Assembly (NCBI RefSeq): GCF_032118995.1
Contig: NC_092650.1
Coordinates: 5,704,001-5,768,000 of the forward strand
DNA length: 64,000 bases
Direction of reading: 5' to 3'
From: Asterias amurensis
Taxonomy: Eukaryota > Echinodermata > Asteroidea > Forcipulatida > Asteriidae
The notes under the pieces were generated by a model. It did not search any database. It was not told the origin of the DNA and worked only from the letters and a program-made list of their open reading frames with translations. The translations under genes and the position numbers were made by a program. Every line of letters starts with the position of its first letter. The first letter of the stretch is position 1. Shown one piece after another: positions 10,585-21,529 of this stretch.

Positions 10585-10800
10585 AGGGACACGTTGCCTT
10601 GGATCGGTCGAGTTGGTTCATAAGAAGCGTTTGAAACCGTTTGTTATAAAATCAATATGGTTAGGAAGGTGTTTTAAAAGTAGAATATAATGATCCACAC
10701 AAACATGCCCTGAAACTGCTTGGTTTTCCTTTTTCTTTGCACACTAACACGGTGGGCAATTTTATGGAGTCAAAAACGTGTCCCTTTAAAGTTTTGCTGT
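10585..10800. mobile_element. Family F MITE
   Basis: The left end TTAAAGGGACACGTTGCCTT and the right end AACGTGTCCCTTTAA form terminal inverted repeats. The interior TAGAATATAATGATCCACAC matches the long palindrome at 12128-12517. Confidence 0.85.
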
Positions 10801-11312
10801 TGCTATAGCTTGGCGTTTACATCCCCTTGTGTGAGTTTGCCAAGTTCCCTTGCCAGGAAGATCATCTGTGTAAGTGGCGGACAATGAAGATCATCTTCTC
10901 TAGGAGAATGGTTACATATGTACTTCGGCACTAACCAAAACAACTTCCAAACCAATGTTTAAATGTTAAAACTCTTGCATAGATTCAATATTTACATTAA
11001 CTATATGACACAAAGGTAAACTAAGGGAAAAAAGACATGTTTTAAAAGAGACAATATTTCAACAAGATTTAAAGCGATCATCAATGCAGTAAAAGAGTTT
11101 AAAACAAAGGCGTTTGAATAAATAAGTCTACATGTAGCACACTCTTAAAGAAACAAATCATCGTGAAATAAAATGATTTGTATCATGATTTTCATAAATT
11201 TTAAGTGTTTTAGAACCTTGGAATATGTTTAAAAAACTGTTTTTGTTGTTGTAATTATAGAGCTTCTTGTTAGAAACATGCAACTGCTGTATGTTGCCCG
11301 AGCATGGCCCAG

Positions 11313-11452
11313 GGGTGGGTTTCACTAAGAATTAGGACTAGTCTTATCTCAAGTTAGGAACAGTTACTCAACTAACCATGCAATTTGTATATCTCCTAGG
11401 ACTAGTCCTAAGTTAGGACTAGTCCTAACTCTTTGTGAAATCGACCCCTGAT
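11313..11452. mobile_element. Family E MITE
   Basis: The ends GGGTGGGTTTCACTAAGAAT and CTCTTTGTGAAATCGACCCC flank several copies of TTAGGACTAGTC in both orientations. Related copies are at 50598-50778 and 55636-55778. Confidence 0.85.
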
Positions 11453-12127
11453 GCTCCAGAATGGGCTTTTCATGGGTTATTCATAATCTGTGTGGCCTTA
11501 CCAGGCTTTGATTCGCTCACAATAACCTTTTTTGAGATATGGTGGACACAATGCTTCAACACTGCATGTATAAGGTTTGGGTAAATTTGTGCGTATACAC
11601 CTAAACCAAACTGTAACTGCAAAAGAGAGCACCACTGACCCAGTGAGAGTTTTTGAAAAGATAACTTGTTTTCCCTAACCATAGTGCCCTCTAAAACGCC
11701 CCATATCTTCCTTATCAAACAATTTATACAAGAAACAAATTTCCCCTGATTTCTCAAATAAAAAAAAAACTAGACAGAAACCAAAAGTACAGAATAAAAG
11801 GCTCTTACTAGCTGATAATATCAACTAACAAATATGTCTTTATCTGTAGTTTCATAAATGCACTGCACTCAAAAAACTTTTCCTAGTGTAACCCTAAATA
11901 AAATTCTACAAATAACTTATTTTCTGCAAAATAGAAAAAATAACACTAAACTGTATCATGGAAATATCTCAGAGAAATAAACAAAATATTAAACCAATTT
12001 TACAATAAATTAATTCAATGAAGCTTTATCGGCTTTTCAGAGCAGCAATTTTAAAGTGTTAAATTATACTTTATATTTTTGAAAGAAAAATTACAGGATA
12101 AATTTCAATAACACATGTTTTTAAAGT
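11453..12127. other. Non-coding stretch between MITEs
   Basis: AT-rich. A 95-codon open frame on the minus strand (11757-11470) has no recognisable family or start context. Nothing else is seen. Confidence 0.4.
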
Positions 12128-12517
12128 TAAAGGAACACGTTGCCTTGGATCGGAGGAGTTGGTCTATAAAAAGTGTTTGTAACAGTTTTTTTATAAAATG
12201 CATTTGGTTGGAAAGATGTTTTAAAAGTAGAATACAATGATCCACACAAGTTTGCCTCGAAATTGCGTGGTTTTCCTTTTACTGTGCGAACTAACACGGT
12301 CAGCCATTTATGGGAGTCAAAAATTTGACTCCCATAAATGACCGACCGTGTTAGTCGAAGAGGTAAAAGGAAAACCGTGCAATTTCGAGGCATGTTTGTG
12401 TGGATCATTGTATTCTACTTTTACAACATCTTTCTACCCATATGCATTTTATAACAAACGGTTACAAACGCTTTTCAAAGACCAACTCGACCGATCCAAG
12501 GCAACGTGTTCCTTTAA
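12128..12517. mobile_element. Long near-perfect palindrome, family F MITE
   Basis: Two arms of about 195 bp face each other around GGGAGTCAAAAATTTGACTCCC. The left end is TTAAAGGAACACGTTGCCTT and the right end is its complement. Arm pairing is high over the whole length, so it would fold as one long hairpin and looks younger than most elements here. Confidence 0.9.
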
Positions 12518-12689
12518 AAACAATGTCTCCATTCCTCAATTATATGAGATTGGTATGAAATGAATTACGGGTGTTCCCACACGTTGTTACTAGTAACTTA
12601 CATGTGCAATGGACAGGACTGAAATGCAGTGACTGTGGACATGGGGTGCAGAGTAAAAAAGTAGCTACAAATTTTGACAATTCTTGAAT

Positions 12690-12766
12690 TCATTATTTTT
12701 CTGCCATCATTTCCTTCATACATTCTGCTTGCCAGTACACTGAGTATGTTGCTTTGTGCCTGTTTG
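12690..12766 (-). other. Exon-like segment of unknown origin
   Basis: On the minus strand a strong pyrimidine tract (TTTCTTCTCTTCCTCAAACAG) leads into an open frame reading HKATYSVYWQAECMKEMMAE, then Lys and a stop. It looks like the last exon of a gene, but no partner exons were found. HSBP1 upstream already has its own complete last exon at 13875-13987. Could be an alternative 3' exon of HSBP1 or chance. Confidence 0.2.
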
Positions 12767-13042
12767 AGGAAGAGAAGAAACAATCGTCAATAAACGATGG
12801 CTGAAAATTGAAATTGCCCCTATTCATACTACCAATCAATAATGAAAACACTAGAGAATCTGACTTATAGCTGTAAAATTCACTAAATGTACGCAAGAAA
12901 AGCGTACGCAAATGTACGCAAGAAAAGTTTCAACTAATGTTGGAAAAGATGGAAAGCAGCGGAAAGTTGAAGACATCATAAGAAGGGTAAGAATAGGAAT
13001 CCGTACCAGTACTGAGCACAAATACTACAACGCTTCTTCTAA

Positions 13043-13427
13043 AGGCACTGAACACGGTCACGTTTGGTAATTGTCAAAGACCAGTATTCCCACTTAATGT
13101 ATCCCAAATTACCTAAAAAATAAATCTGTGAAAATTTGGACTTGATTGGTCATCAAAGTTGCAAGAGAATATAATGAAAGAAAAGACACCCTTGTGGCAG
13201 CAACTTGTGTGTTTTCAGATGCATAATAAAAGGCTTCAGGCCTGAAGTCTTTTAATATTTCTGTGAGAAATAACCTCTTTCTCAAAAACTATGTTACTTT
13301 CAAAGGAAGCCCTTTCTCACAATGTTTATACTATCGACAGCTCCCCATGGCATTGTTCGATACCAAGTAAGTTTTTATGCTAACAATTATTTTGAGTGAT
13401 TACCAATAGTGTCTAGTACCTTTAAAG
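13043..13427. mobile_element. Family A MITE
   Basis: GGTCACGTTTGGTAATTGTC at the left, AGTGATTACCAATAGTGTC at the right, with the usual TGTGAAAATTTGG core and ATGCATAATAAAAGGCTTCAG in the middle. It directly abuts a family B element. Confidence 0.8.
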
Positions 13428-13790
13428 CCATTGGACACTTTCTGAACAGAGCAAAAATTAAATGTTCAAAGATTTACAAATAACTTACAGGGTTTACAGA
13501 AGGTAATGGTGAAAGACTTCCCTTGAAATATATTCCATGATATGCTTTACTTTTTGAGAAATCATTAAAACAGTTATAAATTCTCGATATCGAGAATAGC
13601 GGATTTATCTGAAACACATGTCATGACACGGCATCACATGCGGAAACAAGGGTGGGTTTTCCCGTTATTTTCTCCCGTCTCCAATGACCGATTGAGCCTA
13701 AATTTCACATGTTTGTTATTTTTATGTATAATTGTGATACAAGAAGTGTGGGCCTTTGGACAATACTATTTACCGATGTTGTGCGATTGC
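13428..13790. mobile_element. Family B MITE
   Basis: Starts AAAGCCATTGGACACTTTCT and ends near GGCCTTTGGACAATACTATT. The interior blocks ATTTACAAATAACTTACAGG, ATTCTCGATATCGAGAAT and ACAAGGGTGGGTTTTCCCG are shared with copies at 39137 and 59896. Confidence 0.85.
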
Positions 13791-13874
13791 TTTAACATTA
13801 GAGCACTCCTATAACATCAAATTGTTTTGAAGAATACAAACCTTACTGAGTTGAAAGAGGGGGGGGGGATGAAT

Positions 13875-15900
13875 TTATTTTTCTAGCTGACTACTATCCT
13901 GGGCTTCATCTACTCCTGCTTGCATCATCAGTTCAGCGATGTTCTTCTCCAGATCGTCAATACGCGTACCCATATCATCAAGTAATGCTCGGGTTAAGGA
14001 AATAATCCACCCAAAGCATGGAGTGCGTTTTGGCGACCCCAACCAGTCGCGTGTTCAGCTAAGCACGGTGACGATGCTGTTCAGACCAACCGGTAACCGA
14101 CTTGTTGAGTCGGTTGGGCTTTGGTTGGGGTTGCCAAAACGCACTCCTGTAAAGCACAAAAACCTGCTTAGCCATGGAAATCTTGATTAGCAAAAGTGGG
14201 TTGCCAGCCAACATTACATTGCTACAACTGGTGCCCCATTCATTTGGTTGCTAAGCAAAGAAATTTGTGCCTGAACGGTACAAGCACTGGAGTCTTGTGG
14301 ATTTCCCATTCCCCCTCAATTTCAAACCCTGGGAGGTCAAGCATTGTCAAGGAAGCAATTGCCTCCATTGCCCTAGTATTGACCTTGGTGCTTATAAAAA
14401 GAGTCCAATCAAAAAGACCTTGTTTATAGGTTTCCCAAGCCAGCCTTGTAAACTCCAGTGATTAAGTTTACTTCAAATGTTATGGGGTATCCTTGGTTTC
14501 ATTACCGAAACTAAACAATAATAATTGATTGATAAAGAAATGCTGTTCCATAATTGGTTTGAAAGGATATTTCTGCCGATAATTCTATCTGACATGTTCT
14601 GGAAGTTGTCCTGCATCGTCTGTAGTAATTGTTGCACCTGTTGAAAAAAATATTCAATAACTTATTTAAACTGATACCTTGTTTTGAGTTATGAGTAATG
14701 TATCATGCCTGGCTCATAGCCCCATCTTTGTTTAATCCGCGTAAAGCATGGACCTCTCTTTATTCTCCCATCTTAGTTTGGACTTAGCAACACCATAGGT
14801 TTTGAAATTACACTTGAAATTGAAGTTTAGCATTTTCCAAAATTCAGATCTATAGAACCACAGCTGTTATGATTTGAATCTTTCAATTGTCTGCGAAAGT
14901 TTGTTGTGTAAAAAGTTCTTCGTTATGGACTTGATTTGGCTTGGCTGCAAGTCCAAATGGAAGATCAGTACATGTGTGGGCTCGTTTTACTAAAGATTTT
15001 AGTCATGACAAACTTGACCTAGGGAGGGTTCTCCCCTATCTTATTAAGGTTGATACACGCAGGATGTGGGATGAATGCTGATATTGTGAATAAGAAAGAT
15101 ATCGCAAAACAACAAACAATAATTATAAATCAACCAATCTTGTTTTGATATTTGTTTACTTTACTTTCATTTTATTTTAGTACTAGGCCTACTGTGAATT
15201 TTTGTGTTGGGGGGGGGGGGGGTTTGTTTGTTGCAACCAGTGTCCACTGACTGTTTCACTTGTTATGAAATAAATTACAACAAATAATTATTATATTTTG
15301 ATCTCCCTTTTTCTGATCAACAAGCATGAAATACTAGTAGGTGGCAGGCTCTGGCATGTCTAGTCTGGAAATCTTTCCAAACCAAGTGAGCTAAGTTAAA
15401 GCAGTTGTCGTTTTGTTTTTCATTTCCTCAGCAGTCATTGTCATTGAGCCATTCAATCATGTCAAAAGTCCGTCAACTTTTCAACCACTCAGCTCAGTCA
15501 TTGTCATGCCATTATTGCCACTGCCAGTCAGCATGGTCAGTGGACAGTGCGTCACTTCATCTTCACTTTCAGTCAGTTCCTCAGAAGTCACAAACAAAGA
15601 CAGTAGATTGAGGATACCAAAAAGTCAAAATAAGCTAGCCAGCTGGACCAATTGGAAATCATTCTGGCTTGTCCTCTGGTATTTTAACCGGCGTTTCCCC
15701 ATTATTTATTAAAGTTAAACGCATACTAGCCATAAACAAACAAAATTCACGAAATTGGTGCAGCGCATTTCAGCATGCACAAAATGAAAATTTGAAAACT
15801 TTGATAAAACGAAATTGCTAAAACTTACAAACTGTGTTAAATCTTGGACATTCTTGGGATCTTGCTGTCCGGTTCCCACTTCACCCTTCATGTCTGTCAT
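13875..15900 (-). CDS. HSBP1: Heat shock factor binding protein 1
   Basis: A small coiled-coil protein that binds the trimerisation domain of HSF1 and dampens the heat-shock response; it acts in nucleus and cytoplasm. Exons are 15900-15829, 14637-14577 and 13987-13875, giving 81 residues (human 76). The order matches the family: [11 protein letters not shown], then [20 protein letters not shown], then [20 protein letters not shown] and AGVDEAQ. Hydrophobic heptads span almost the whole chain. Exon 2 ends at ATCG with GC rather than GT next, so intron 2 would be a GC-AG intron. With that junction the length matches human exactly but gives IIALLDDM where human has IIGRIDDM. The start ATG at 15900 lies in a context with no upstream in-frame ATG. 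Confidence 0.88.
14018..14155. mobile_element. Short palindromic MITE in HSBP1 3' flank/intron 2
   Basis: Inverted ends GGAGTGCGTTTTGGCGACCC and GGTTGCCAAAACGCACTCC, with ACCAACCGGTAACCGACTTG toward the centre. A single copy in this window. Confidence 0.75.
14156..14266. repeat. Family C fragment
   Basis: CACAAAAACCTGCTTAGCCATGG and GGGTTGCCAGCCAACATTAC, then GCTAAGCAAAGAAATTTGTG, are pieces of the family C pattern. Confidence 0.45.
15206..15222. repeat. Poly-G tract in HSBP1 intron 1
   Basis: A run of about 14 G residues. Long G or C runs also occur at 13860, 20041, 20945 and in the PRMT7 minisatellite. Confidence 0.9.
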
Positions 15901-16054
15901 TATTTTGAGTCGCCGCTTTCTTCAACAAAACAAGACTTTTGGAATGCCAAATTTCCTGCACAACGACCCTAACGCCAAGTTAAAATCAAATGATAACATT
16001 TTACGCATGCGCGAACACACATCGCCGTGCGCGTGGAGGGCGCTACTCAACTGT

Positions 16055-16175
16055 AGCTTTTGTAAGCTCTTTTCGAAACCATGGTTTGGGCTTGGGGCTT
16101 GGCTCCGTTATTAGTGCACTTTTCTAACTAACGGAGCCAATGCTAAAACCCTTAGTTTCGAGAAGGGCTTACACA
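16055..16175. mobile_element. Short inverted repeat near the HSBP1 5' end
   Basis: Arms GTAAGCTCTTTTCGAAACCA and GTTTCGAGAAGGGCTTAC, with TGGCTCCGTTATT and AACTAACGGAGCCAA inside. Lies about 150-270 bp upstream of the HSBP1 start. Confidence 0.7.
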
Positions 16176-16179
16176 GTTG

Positions 16180-17085
16180 GCGTGTGTTTAGCGTACACGG
16201 CGACCCTTCCTTGTCTCCTCAGCAGTTTGTGACCGAGAGCTCAGTGCTGGATAAGCAAAAACTCCTGGTCGTAGCCAGAAAAAAATCGTAACATGTTCAG
16301 GGTTGCCAAATAATGATAAATCATTAAAATAAACAATTGTTTGATAAGACTAGTTACGTAGGATTTGAAACTTTGTATGGTGGAAATACGATATAGAAAG
16401 GTTTGCGGTAATGAGTTGGGGTGGTTTGAAAAGAACTGTTGGTTTCAACTCGACGTTTCGATCAGTATGCTCTGATCGTCTTCTGGAGAAAGCAGGATTT
16501 GTTACATTTTCACAGCTTGGTTTTTGGCGTGCATTACTGACAATTGTAAAAAAGAAACTTCCTAACCGACCGAAACAAATCAATAAATAAACGATTAAAT
16601 AAAAATGTATATTATTTTTTTTTACTGCAATAGGCCCTATACAAAATAAAAGCAATTGTCCTTGAATTTTTAATAATGATTTTGTGTTTTTCGCCATGAG
16701 TACACACTATAGTTTGCTGAAATAAGCGCAGGCTTGAATAAATAAGTGCATCAAGCATGATTGCTCCGTGGTCAAGCCAACCTGTATTATACCTTTTTGA
16801 ATATAGCACTAAAATAATGTATATTCAGTCAGAGAAGGCGTCGGGTGTTTAAACTGGATTAAATTGCTTCAAAGGGAATTCAAAACGACACAACGCGTGA
16901 CTTTGTTGCTATGGTAACACAGTGATCCTCGGTGCGGTATTTTCTCTTGGAGTGCATTCATGCATGAAAGTGTTCGTTAGAGTAATAATATACTTGTTCA
17001 AGCATGGTTAAATAACACAGCTTCATGAGTTAAATATCGCGCGCCTTTAATAATTAATAATATAAAATTATTTTATTATTGCTAT
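16180..17085. other. Intergenic stretch, mostly unassigned
   Basis: Apart from the hairpin motif at 16452-16486 no gene or known repeat is seen. Open frames on the minus strand (16697-16350, 16809-16612) overlap each other and have no family pattern. Confidence 0.4.
16452..16486 (-). ncRNA. Hammerhead-like hairpin motif, copy 1
   Basis: On the minus strand: CCAGAAGACGATCAGAGCAT, then ACTGATCGAAACGTCGAG. GACG pairs with CGTC and ATCAG with CTGAT around an AGCATA loop, leaving CGAAA unpaired. Further on is the AACAGTTCTTTTCAAACC block also seen near the other copies. It is part of a repeat, and self-cleavage is only a possibility. Confidence 0.45.
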
Positions 17086-17087
17086 TA

Positions 17088-17477
17088 AAGGCAGTGGACA
17101 CTATTGGTAACTACTCAAAATAACTGTTAGCACAAAACCATACTTGGTGACGAGTTATGGGGAGAGCTAGGTTGATGGTATAAAACATTGTGAAAAACAG
17201 CTCCCTCTGAAATGACATTGTTTTCGAGAAAGAAGTAATTTTCCACGAATTTGATTTCGAGACCTCAGATTTAGAATTTGAGGTCTCGAAATCAACCATC
17301 TAAACTCACACAACTTCGTGTGTGACAAGGGTATTTTTTTCTTTCATTATTATCTCGGAACTTCGATGACCGATTAACCTCAAATTTTCACAGGTTTGTT
17401 ATTCTATGCATATGTTGAGATACACCAAGTGTTAAGACTTGTCTTTGACAATTACCAATAGTGTCCAGTATCTTTAA
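17088..17477. mobile_element. Family A MITE, well preserved
   Basis: AAAGGCAGTGGACACTATTG at the left and CAATAGTGTCCAGTATCTTT at the right. The centre is the small palindrome ATTTCGAGACCTCAGATTTA and its complement. A good reference copy. Confidence 0.9.
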
Positions 17478-17835
17478 GACACTGTACACGTTTGGTTATT
17501 GTCAAAGACCAGTGTTCTCACTTGATGTATCCCATCATAAGCATAAAATAACAAGTCTGTGAAAATTTGGGCTCAATTGGTCATCAAAGTTGCGAGAAAA
17601 TGATAAAAGAAAAACACCCTTGTTGGACGAATTTGTATGCTTTCATTAGGTATTTCTAGCTATAGAAGTCTTTTATTATTTTAGTGAGAAACCTCTTTCT
17701 CAAAAACTATGTTACTTCAGAGGGAGTCGTTCCCCACAATGTTTTATCAACAGCTCTCCCATGCTTGTTACCAAGTCAGTTTTTAAGTAAATATTTGTTT
17801 TGAGTAATTACCAAGCGCGTACCTTCCCTTTAAGC
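17478..17835. mobile_element. Family A MITE, tandem neighbour
   Basis: Begins ACACTGTACACGTTTGGTTA directly after the previous copy and ends ATTACCAAGCGCGTACCTTC. Its arms are in the other sub-family form (CACGTTTGGT ends). Two copies head to tail. Confidence 0.85.
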
Positions 17836-18104
17836 CTAATATCCTTCCTTTTTATTTTAACAATGCGCTATATATTTAAAAAATATTTTTAAACTATTCT
17901 CTACCAATTTCGACGACCAATTAAGTTAACATGTTCACATGATTGTTATTTTATGCATATTTTATGTTGAAATAAGTTTTATTGTATTGTATTTTGAAGA
18001 ATTGTGTTGTTGAGATACACCTTAGTGAGAAGATTGGTCTTTGAAAATTACTATTATTGTCCCGTGCCTATAATGCTTTTACTTTACACAATCATAATGT
18101 TTAT

Positions 18105-18230
18105 TAAAGCACCGTATACTAAAAACTTTCCCGAGAGTTTGTGTGAATAGGAAAAACACAGACAAATCACTTGGTTGGAATTACGAACCCACGACCTTTG
18201 CATAGTTAGGACAGGTGTCTAATTATACAA
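18105..18230 (-). mobile_element. tRNA-derived SINE remnant
   Basis: ACCGTATACTAAAAACTTTC, AAAAACACAGACAAATCACT and the B-box-like GGTTGGAATTACGAACCCAC match the element at 36495-36690. The tRNA-like part is on the minus strand. Confidence 0.6.
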
Positions 18231-18485
18231 CTGGGCCCAATTTCATGGCTCTGCTTACCGTAAGCACAGAATCGGTGCTTACGGAAGCAGGGAATTCTGT
18301 GCTTACGGCAAGCGTATTTCACAGGTTAGCGGCGAATTTGGGCTTCTGCGCGTGCGTACTCCACGTTACTAAGGCATTTTACGCGTACACAAGGCTAGCG
18401 CAGAAATTCGGCGCTTGCACGTAAGCGGGGAATCGCGATCGTAAGCGCAGAATTCGGCGGTAAGCAGAGCCATGAAATTGGGCCC
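18231..18485. mobile_element. Family D MITE
   Basis: Ends GGGCCCAATTTCATGGCTCT and AGAGCCATGAAATTGGGCCC are perfect inverted repeats. The inner blocks CTTACCGTAAGCACAGAATC and CGTAAGCGCAGAATTCGGCG are shared with 35756 and 52539. Confidence 0.92.
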
Positions 18486-18504
18486 CGAGCTCAAAAGCTA
18501 CGGA

Positions 18505-18700
18505 TTTAACAATCAAAATTGTCAAAGACCAGTTGGTTTCACTCGGTGAATACTCAGCATACATTAAAAAACCTGTGGAAATTTGAACTCAATATTGGTC
18601 TTCTGAGTTGCGAATAAATAATTGGGGGAAAAAACACCTTTGAAGCACAAGTTAGTGTGGTTTTAGATGCTTGAATTCGGGACCTCAGCTGAGGTGTCGA
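18505..18700. repeat. Family A fragment
   Basis: AATTGTCAAAGACCAGTTGG and ACCTGTGGAAATTTGAACTC are the left half of family A. The right half is lost. Confidence 0.6.
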
Positions 18701-19425
18701 GGAAAAAACAAAACATTGGCTATTGATGTACAAACAACAAATTGCCGCCCTTTTACATTTAGTTTGCATTTTGCGCGGGTTAGACTCTAGGGTTGTATCC
18801 AGCTGTTTCTATCGCAACGTCACTCCCGAGTTTTATGACCACCAAGGTTGGAAATCGTGGAAAGCCATAAATGCAATGTAAAACCAGATAGAAGTTTGTA
18901 ACAATGTCACACAATATTCAAACATATTAAGTTGAATTTGTTGGAAACAAAGAAAGCAATCACGGGAGGTATTTTATTAAATTGACATTTTTCAGAACAT
19001 ACTGAAGTGGGTACACCTTTTACCGGGATTGAGTGTTTTATAAACGGCGTTCGGCCGCCATGCAAACCAGCGCGATTCGTTTAACATAGGCCCTTAGCGA
19101 ATCCACGGCTTGGGCTTTGGATGCGGCTTCAGGCTTCTTTCTCTGGTCTGAAACCCTGAGCGCGTATACGCAAAGCACGCGCAATTGTCATAACAAACTG
19201 CGAGCGCCAAACTATACAATAGCCTGAGCCGATTCTGGAGCCGAAACCATGGTTGCGTCAAGGGCCATAGAAATGTCTATTATATCAGCCCCATCTCATT
19301 AGACACTGATGTACAACGGCTCTTTACTCTTAGTTGAGAAGTTGAGGTGTTGAACATGTCCTGGTAGTTTTGTCGAGGTTAGCTTTATAGATCACTGCGT
19401 TTTCTCCGGTTGAAATTAGTACTCA
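18700..19425. other. 5' flank of the C-type lectin gene
   Basis: No gene. A region at 19060-19260 rich in GGCTTGGGCTTTGG-type words may be a decayed repeat. A TATA-like CTTTATAGATC sits at 19383-19393, about 40 bases before the lectin ATG. Confidence 0.4.
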
Positions 19426-19428
19426 AAA

Positions 19429-19938
19429 ATGGCGTTGTTGCAGTGTTCAATCACCCTGCTGACTTTCTCATCATTTCTCGCGAGTAGTTTCTTCATTTCC
19501 ACCAAGGCCTGTTCAAACTGCCGCGAGCCGTGGGTGGAATTCAACGGTCACTGTTACTTAATGGTCACGGACAAACGCAACTTTCAGGATGCGGAAAATC
19601 ACTGTCAATCCCGTTCGAAGTCTGGCAGACCGTCGCATCTCATCACAGTCGAGAGCGAGGAAGAAAACCTCTTTCTGAAGAACTACACCATCGCTGTGTT
19701 CGGACCAGGCCACTTTGCTCTGTGGATCGGGCTCAACGATAGGGCTGTCTCTACGGACTTCGTCTGGGTCGACGGGAGCGAAGCGACTTACCGTAATTTT
19801 AAGCCGGGGGAGCCGAGCCATAACTGGGGCGAGGACTGCGTGGTTCTGTGGTACGGGGAGGAATGGAATGACTTCACCTGCTCGAATGCTGTCGAGTTTG
19901 TGTGCAAGATGCCCGGTAGATTTTCACGTTATAACTAA
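19429..19938 (+). CDS. Secreted C-type lectin, single coding exon
   Basis: A 169-residue protein: signal peptide (about 1-27, ending at STKA), then one long-form C-type lectin domain to the C-terminus. Cysteines follow the family pattern (CSNC..PW, GHCYLM, CQSR, EDCVV, FTC, FVCKMP). The WIGLND and WND(FTC) blocks are intact (WND at about 146-148). The carbohydrate-selectivity triplet is EPS (128-130) rather than EPN (mannose type) or QPD (galactose type), so calcium and sugar binding may be altered. Invertebrate proteins of this plan act as secreted pattern-recognition or agglutinating lectins; the ligand cannot be predicted here. The intronless coding region is notable and could mean a retrocopy or a compact family member. 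Confidence 0.93.
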   Translation: MALLQCSITLLTFSSFLASSFFISTKACSNCREPWVEFNGHCYLMVTDKRNFQDAENHCQSRSKSGRPSHLITVESEEENLFLKNYTIAVFGPGHFALWIGLNDRAVSTDFVWVDGSEATYRNFKPGEPSHNWGEDCVVLWYGEEWNDFTCSNAVEFVCKMPGRFSRYN

Positions 19939-20272
19939 ATGCAAGTGAGTATAATATGAGGAGGATTGGAAATAAGTTGAGAAATTAACTTGACTGTGTG
20001 GATACTATTCGGAATTGGTGTTGTTTTTTGGCCACCCCCTCCCCCCCCCCCCCCACCAATTGAAAAGGTATAGTGATATTTCAAAGGAGTACCAAGCTAT
20101 CTATGGCTAACTCACTTAATACAGGGTTAAAGAACAAAAACTTAAAACATCCGTCTCCAAAAGCCTAATTTGATCGGACCAACTTCCGGTAAATATTACT
20201 GTTTTGTGTTTCACGTTAGGTTTGCATGAAATTATATGAGAATTAACCATTAACAATTAATATCACTCCTTA

Positions 20273-20606
20273 AAGCAATTGGACGCTTTCGGTAAACAGT
20301 ATTATTCAAGGCCCAAACTTCGTGTATCACAACTTATATATAAAATAACAAACCTGTGAAAATTTAGGCTCAATCGGTCATCGGAGTCGGGAGTAAATAA
20401 AGGGAAAACGCACCCTTGTTTCCGTGCACGTTTCGCTGTGTCATGACTTGTGTTTAAAATAATCCGTAATTCTCGATATCGAGAACTGATATTGCTTTAA
20501 TGATTTCTCAACAAGTAAAGTATTTCATGGAATAATATTTCAAGAGAAGTCTTTCACCATTAAATCTGTGAACTTGTTCTGTTCCGAAAGTGTCTAATGG
20601 CTTTAA
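20273..20606. mobile_element. Family B MITE
   Basis: Starts AAGCAATTGGACGCTTTCGG, ends TTCCGAAAGTGTCTAATGGC, with ATTCTCGATATCGAGAAC in the middle. Confidence 0.88.
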
Positions 20607-21112
20607 AGACACGGACACTATTGGTAATTGTCAAAGACCAGTATTCTCCCGTGTATCTCAACATATGCATAACATAACAAACCTGTGAAAATTTTAGCTC
20701 AATTGGTCGTCGGAGTTGCGAGATAACTATGAAAGAAAAAACACCCTTGTCACACGAAGTTGTGTGCTTTCAGATGCTTGATTTCGAGACCTAAAATTCT
20801 AAACTTGAGGTCTCGAAATCAAATTCGTGAAAAATTACTTCTTTCGCGAAAACTACGTCAATTCAGAGGGAGCCGTTTCTCACAATGTTTTATTCTATCA
20901 ACAGCTCCCCATTACTCGTTACCAAAATGAGTTTTTTTTTTTTTTTTTTTTTTTGGGGGGGGGGACTACAAACTTGTAATTTATCTGCAACCACATTATT
21001 ACTTCCAAGTAAACCAATTCCCAAAACGATTTCGAAGGCTGATGTTGTTCTAACCAAGTATTTGCCATTCATTTCAGAAGACTGATTACCAAACGTATAT
21101 CTCCCCTTTAAC
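20607..21112. mobile_element. Family A MITE with internal poly-T/poly-G expansion
   Basis: Starts AAGACACGGACACTATTGGT and ends GATTACCAAACGTATATCTC. Between ACCAAAATGAG and the right end lie a run of about 21 T followed by about 9 G and roughly 100 unrelated bases, so a second insertion or expansion has occurred. Confidence 0.8.
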
Positions 21113-21286
21113 TGTTACTCTTGAGCGAAAATTTCTATTATGCTTTCAGCAAAAGTGTCAATGCTGCGTGTGGCTTAACAGCTAACCTGCTATATATACC
21201 GCGTTTTCATTAGACTTAACTCAAGTCCAAATCAGGTGCCATCGCCAGAATTGTTTTGTGATGCTTTGCCTTCCCTAGCCACCTGG

Positions 21287-21521
21287 GCCCAATTTTATAG
21301 AGCTGCTTAGCATACAATTTTGCTTACCATGAAATTTCTTCCTTGGTAAAAAAAAAAGATACAACCAAATTTCCACGTTTTCAGGATAAGCAAACAACAG
21401 CTGAATACCACCAACAAGCAATATGCAACAAATGGAAATTTGGTTGGTATCCAGTTTTTATCAATGAAGAAATTTCATGCTAAGCAATTTTGCTTAGTAG
21501 CTTTATGAAATTGGGTCCAGT
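21287..21521. mobile_element. Family C MITE
   Basis: GGGCCCAATTTTATAGAGCT at the left and AGCTTTATGAAATTGGGTCC at the right, with CCATGAAATTTCTTCCTTGG and TGGAAATTTGGTTGGTATCC inside. Confidence 0.88.
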
Positions 21522-21529
21522 TCTGTATA

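Noticed and set aside
12690-12766. Last exon of an additional gene next to HSBP1
   Set aside because: Good acceptor and a short open end, but no upstream exon could be found; kept only as a weak feature.
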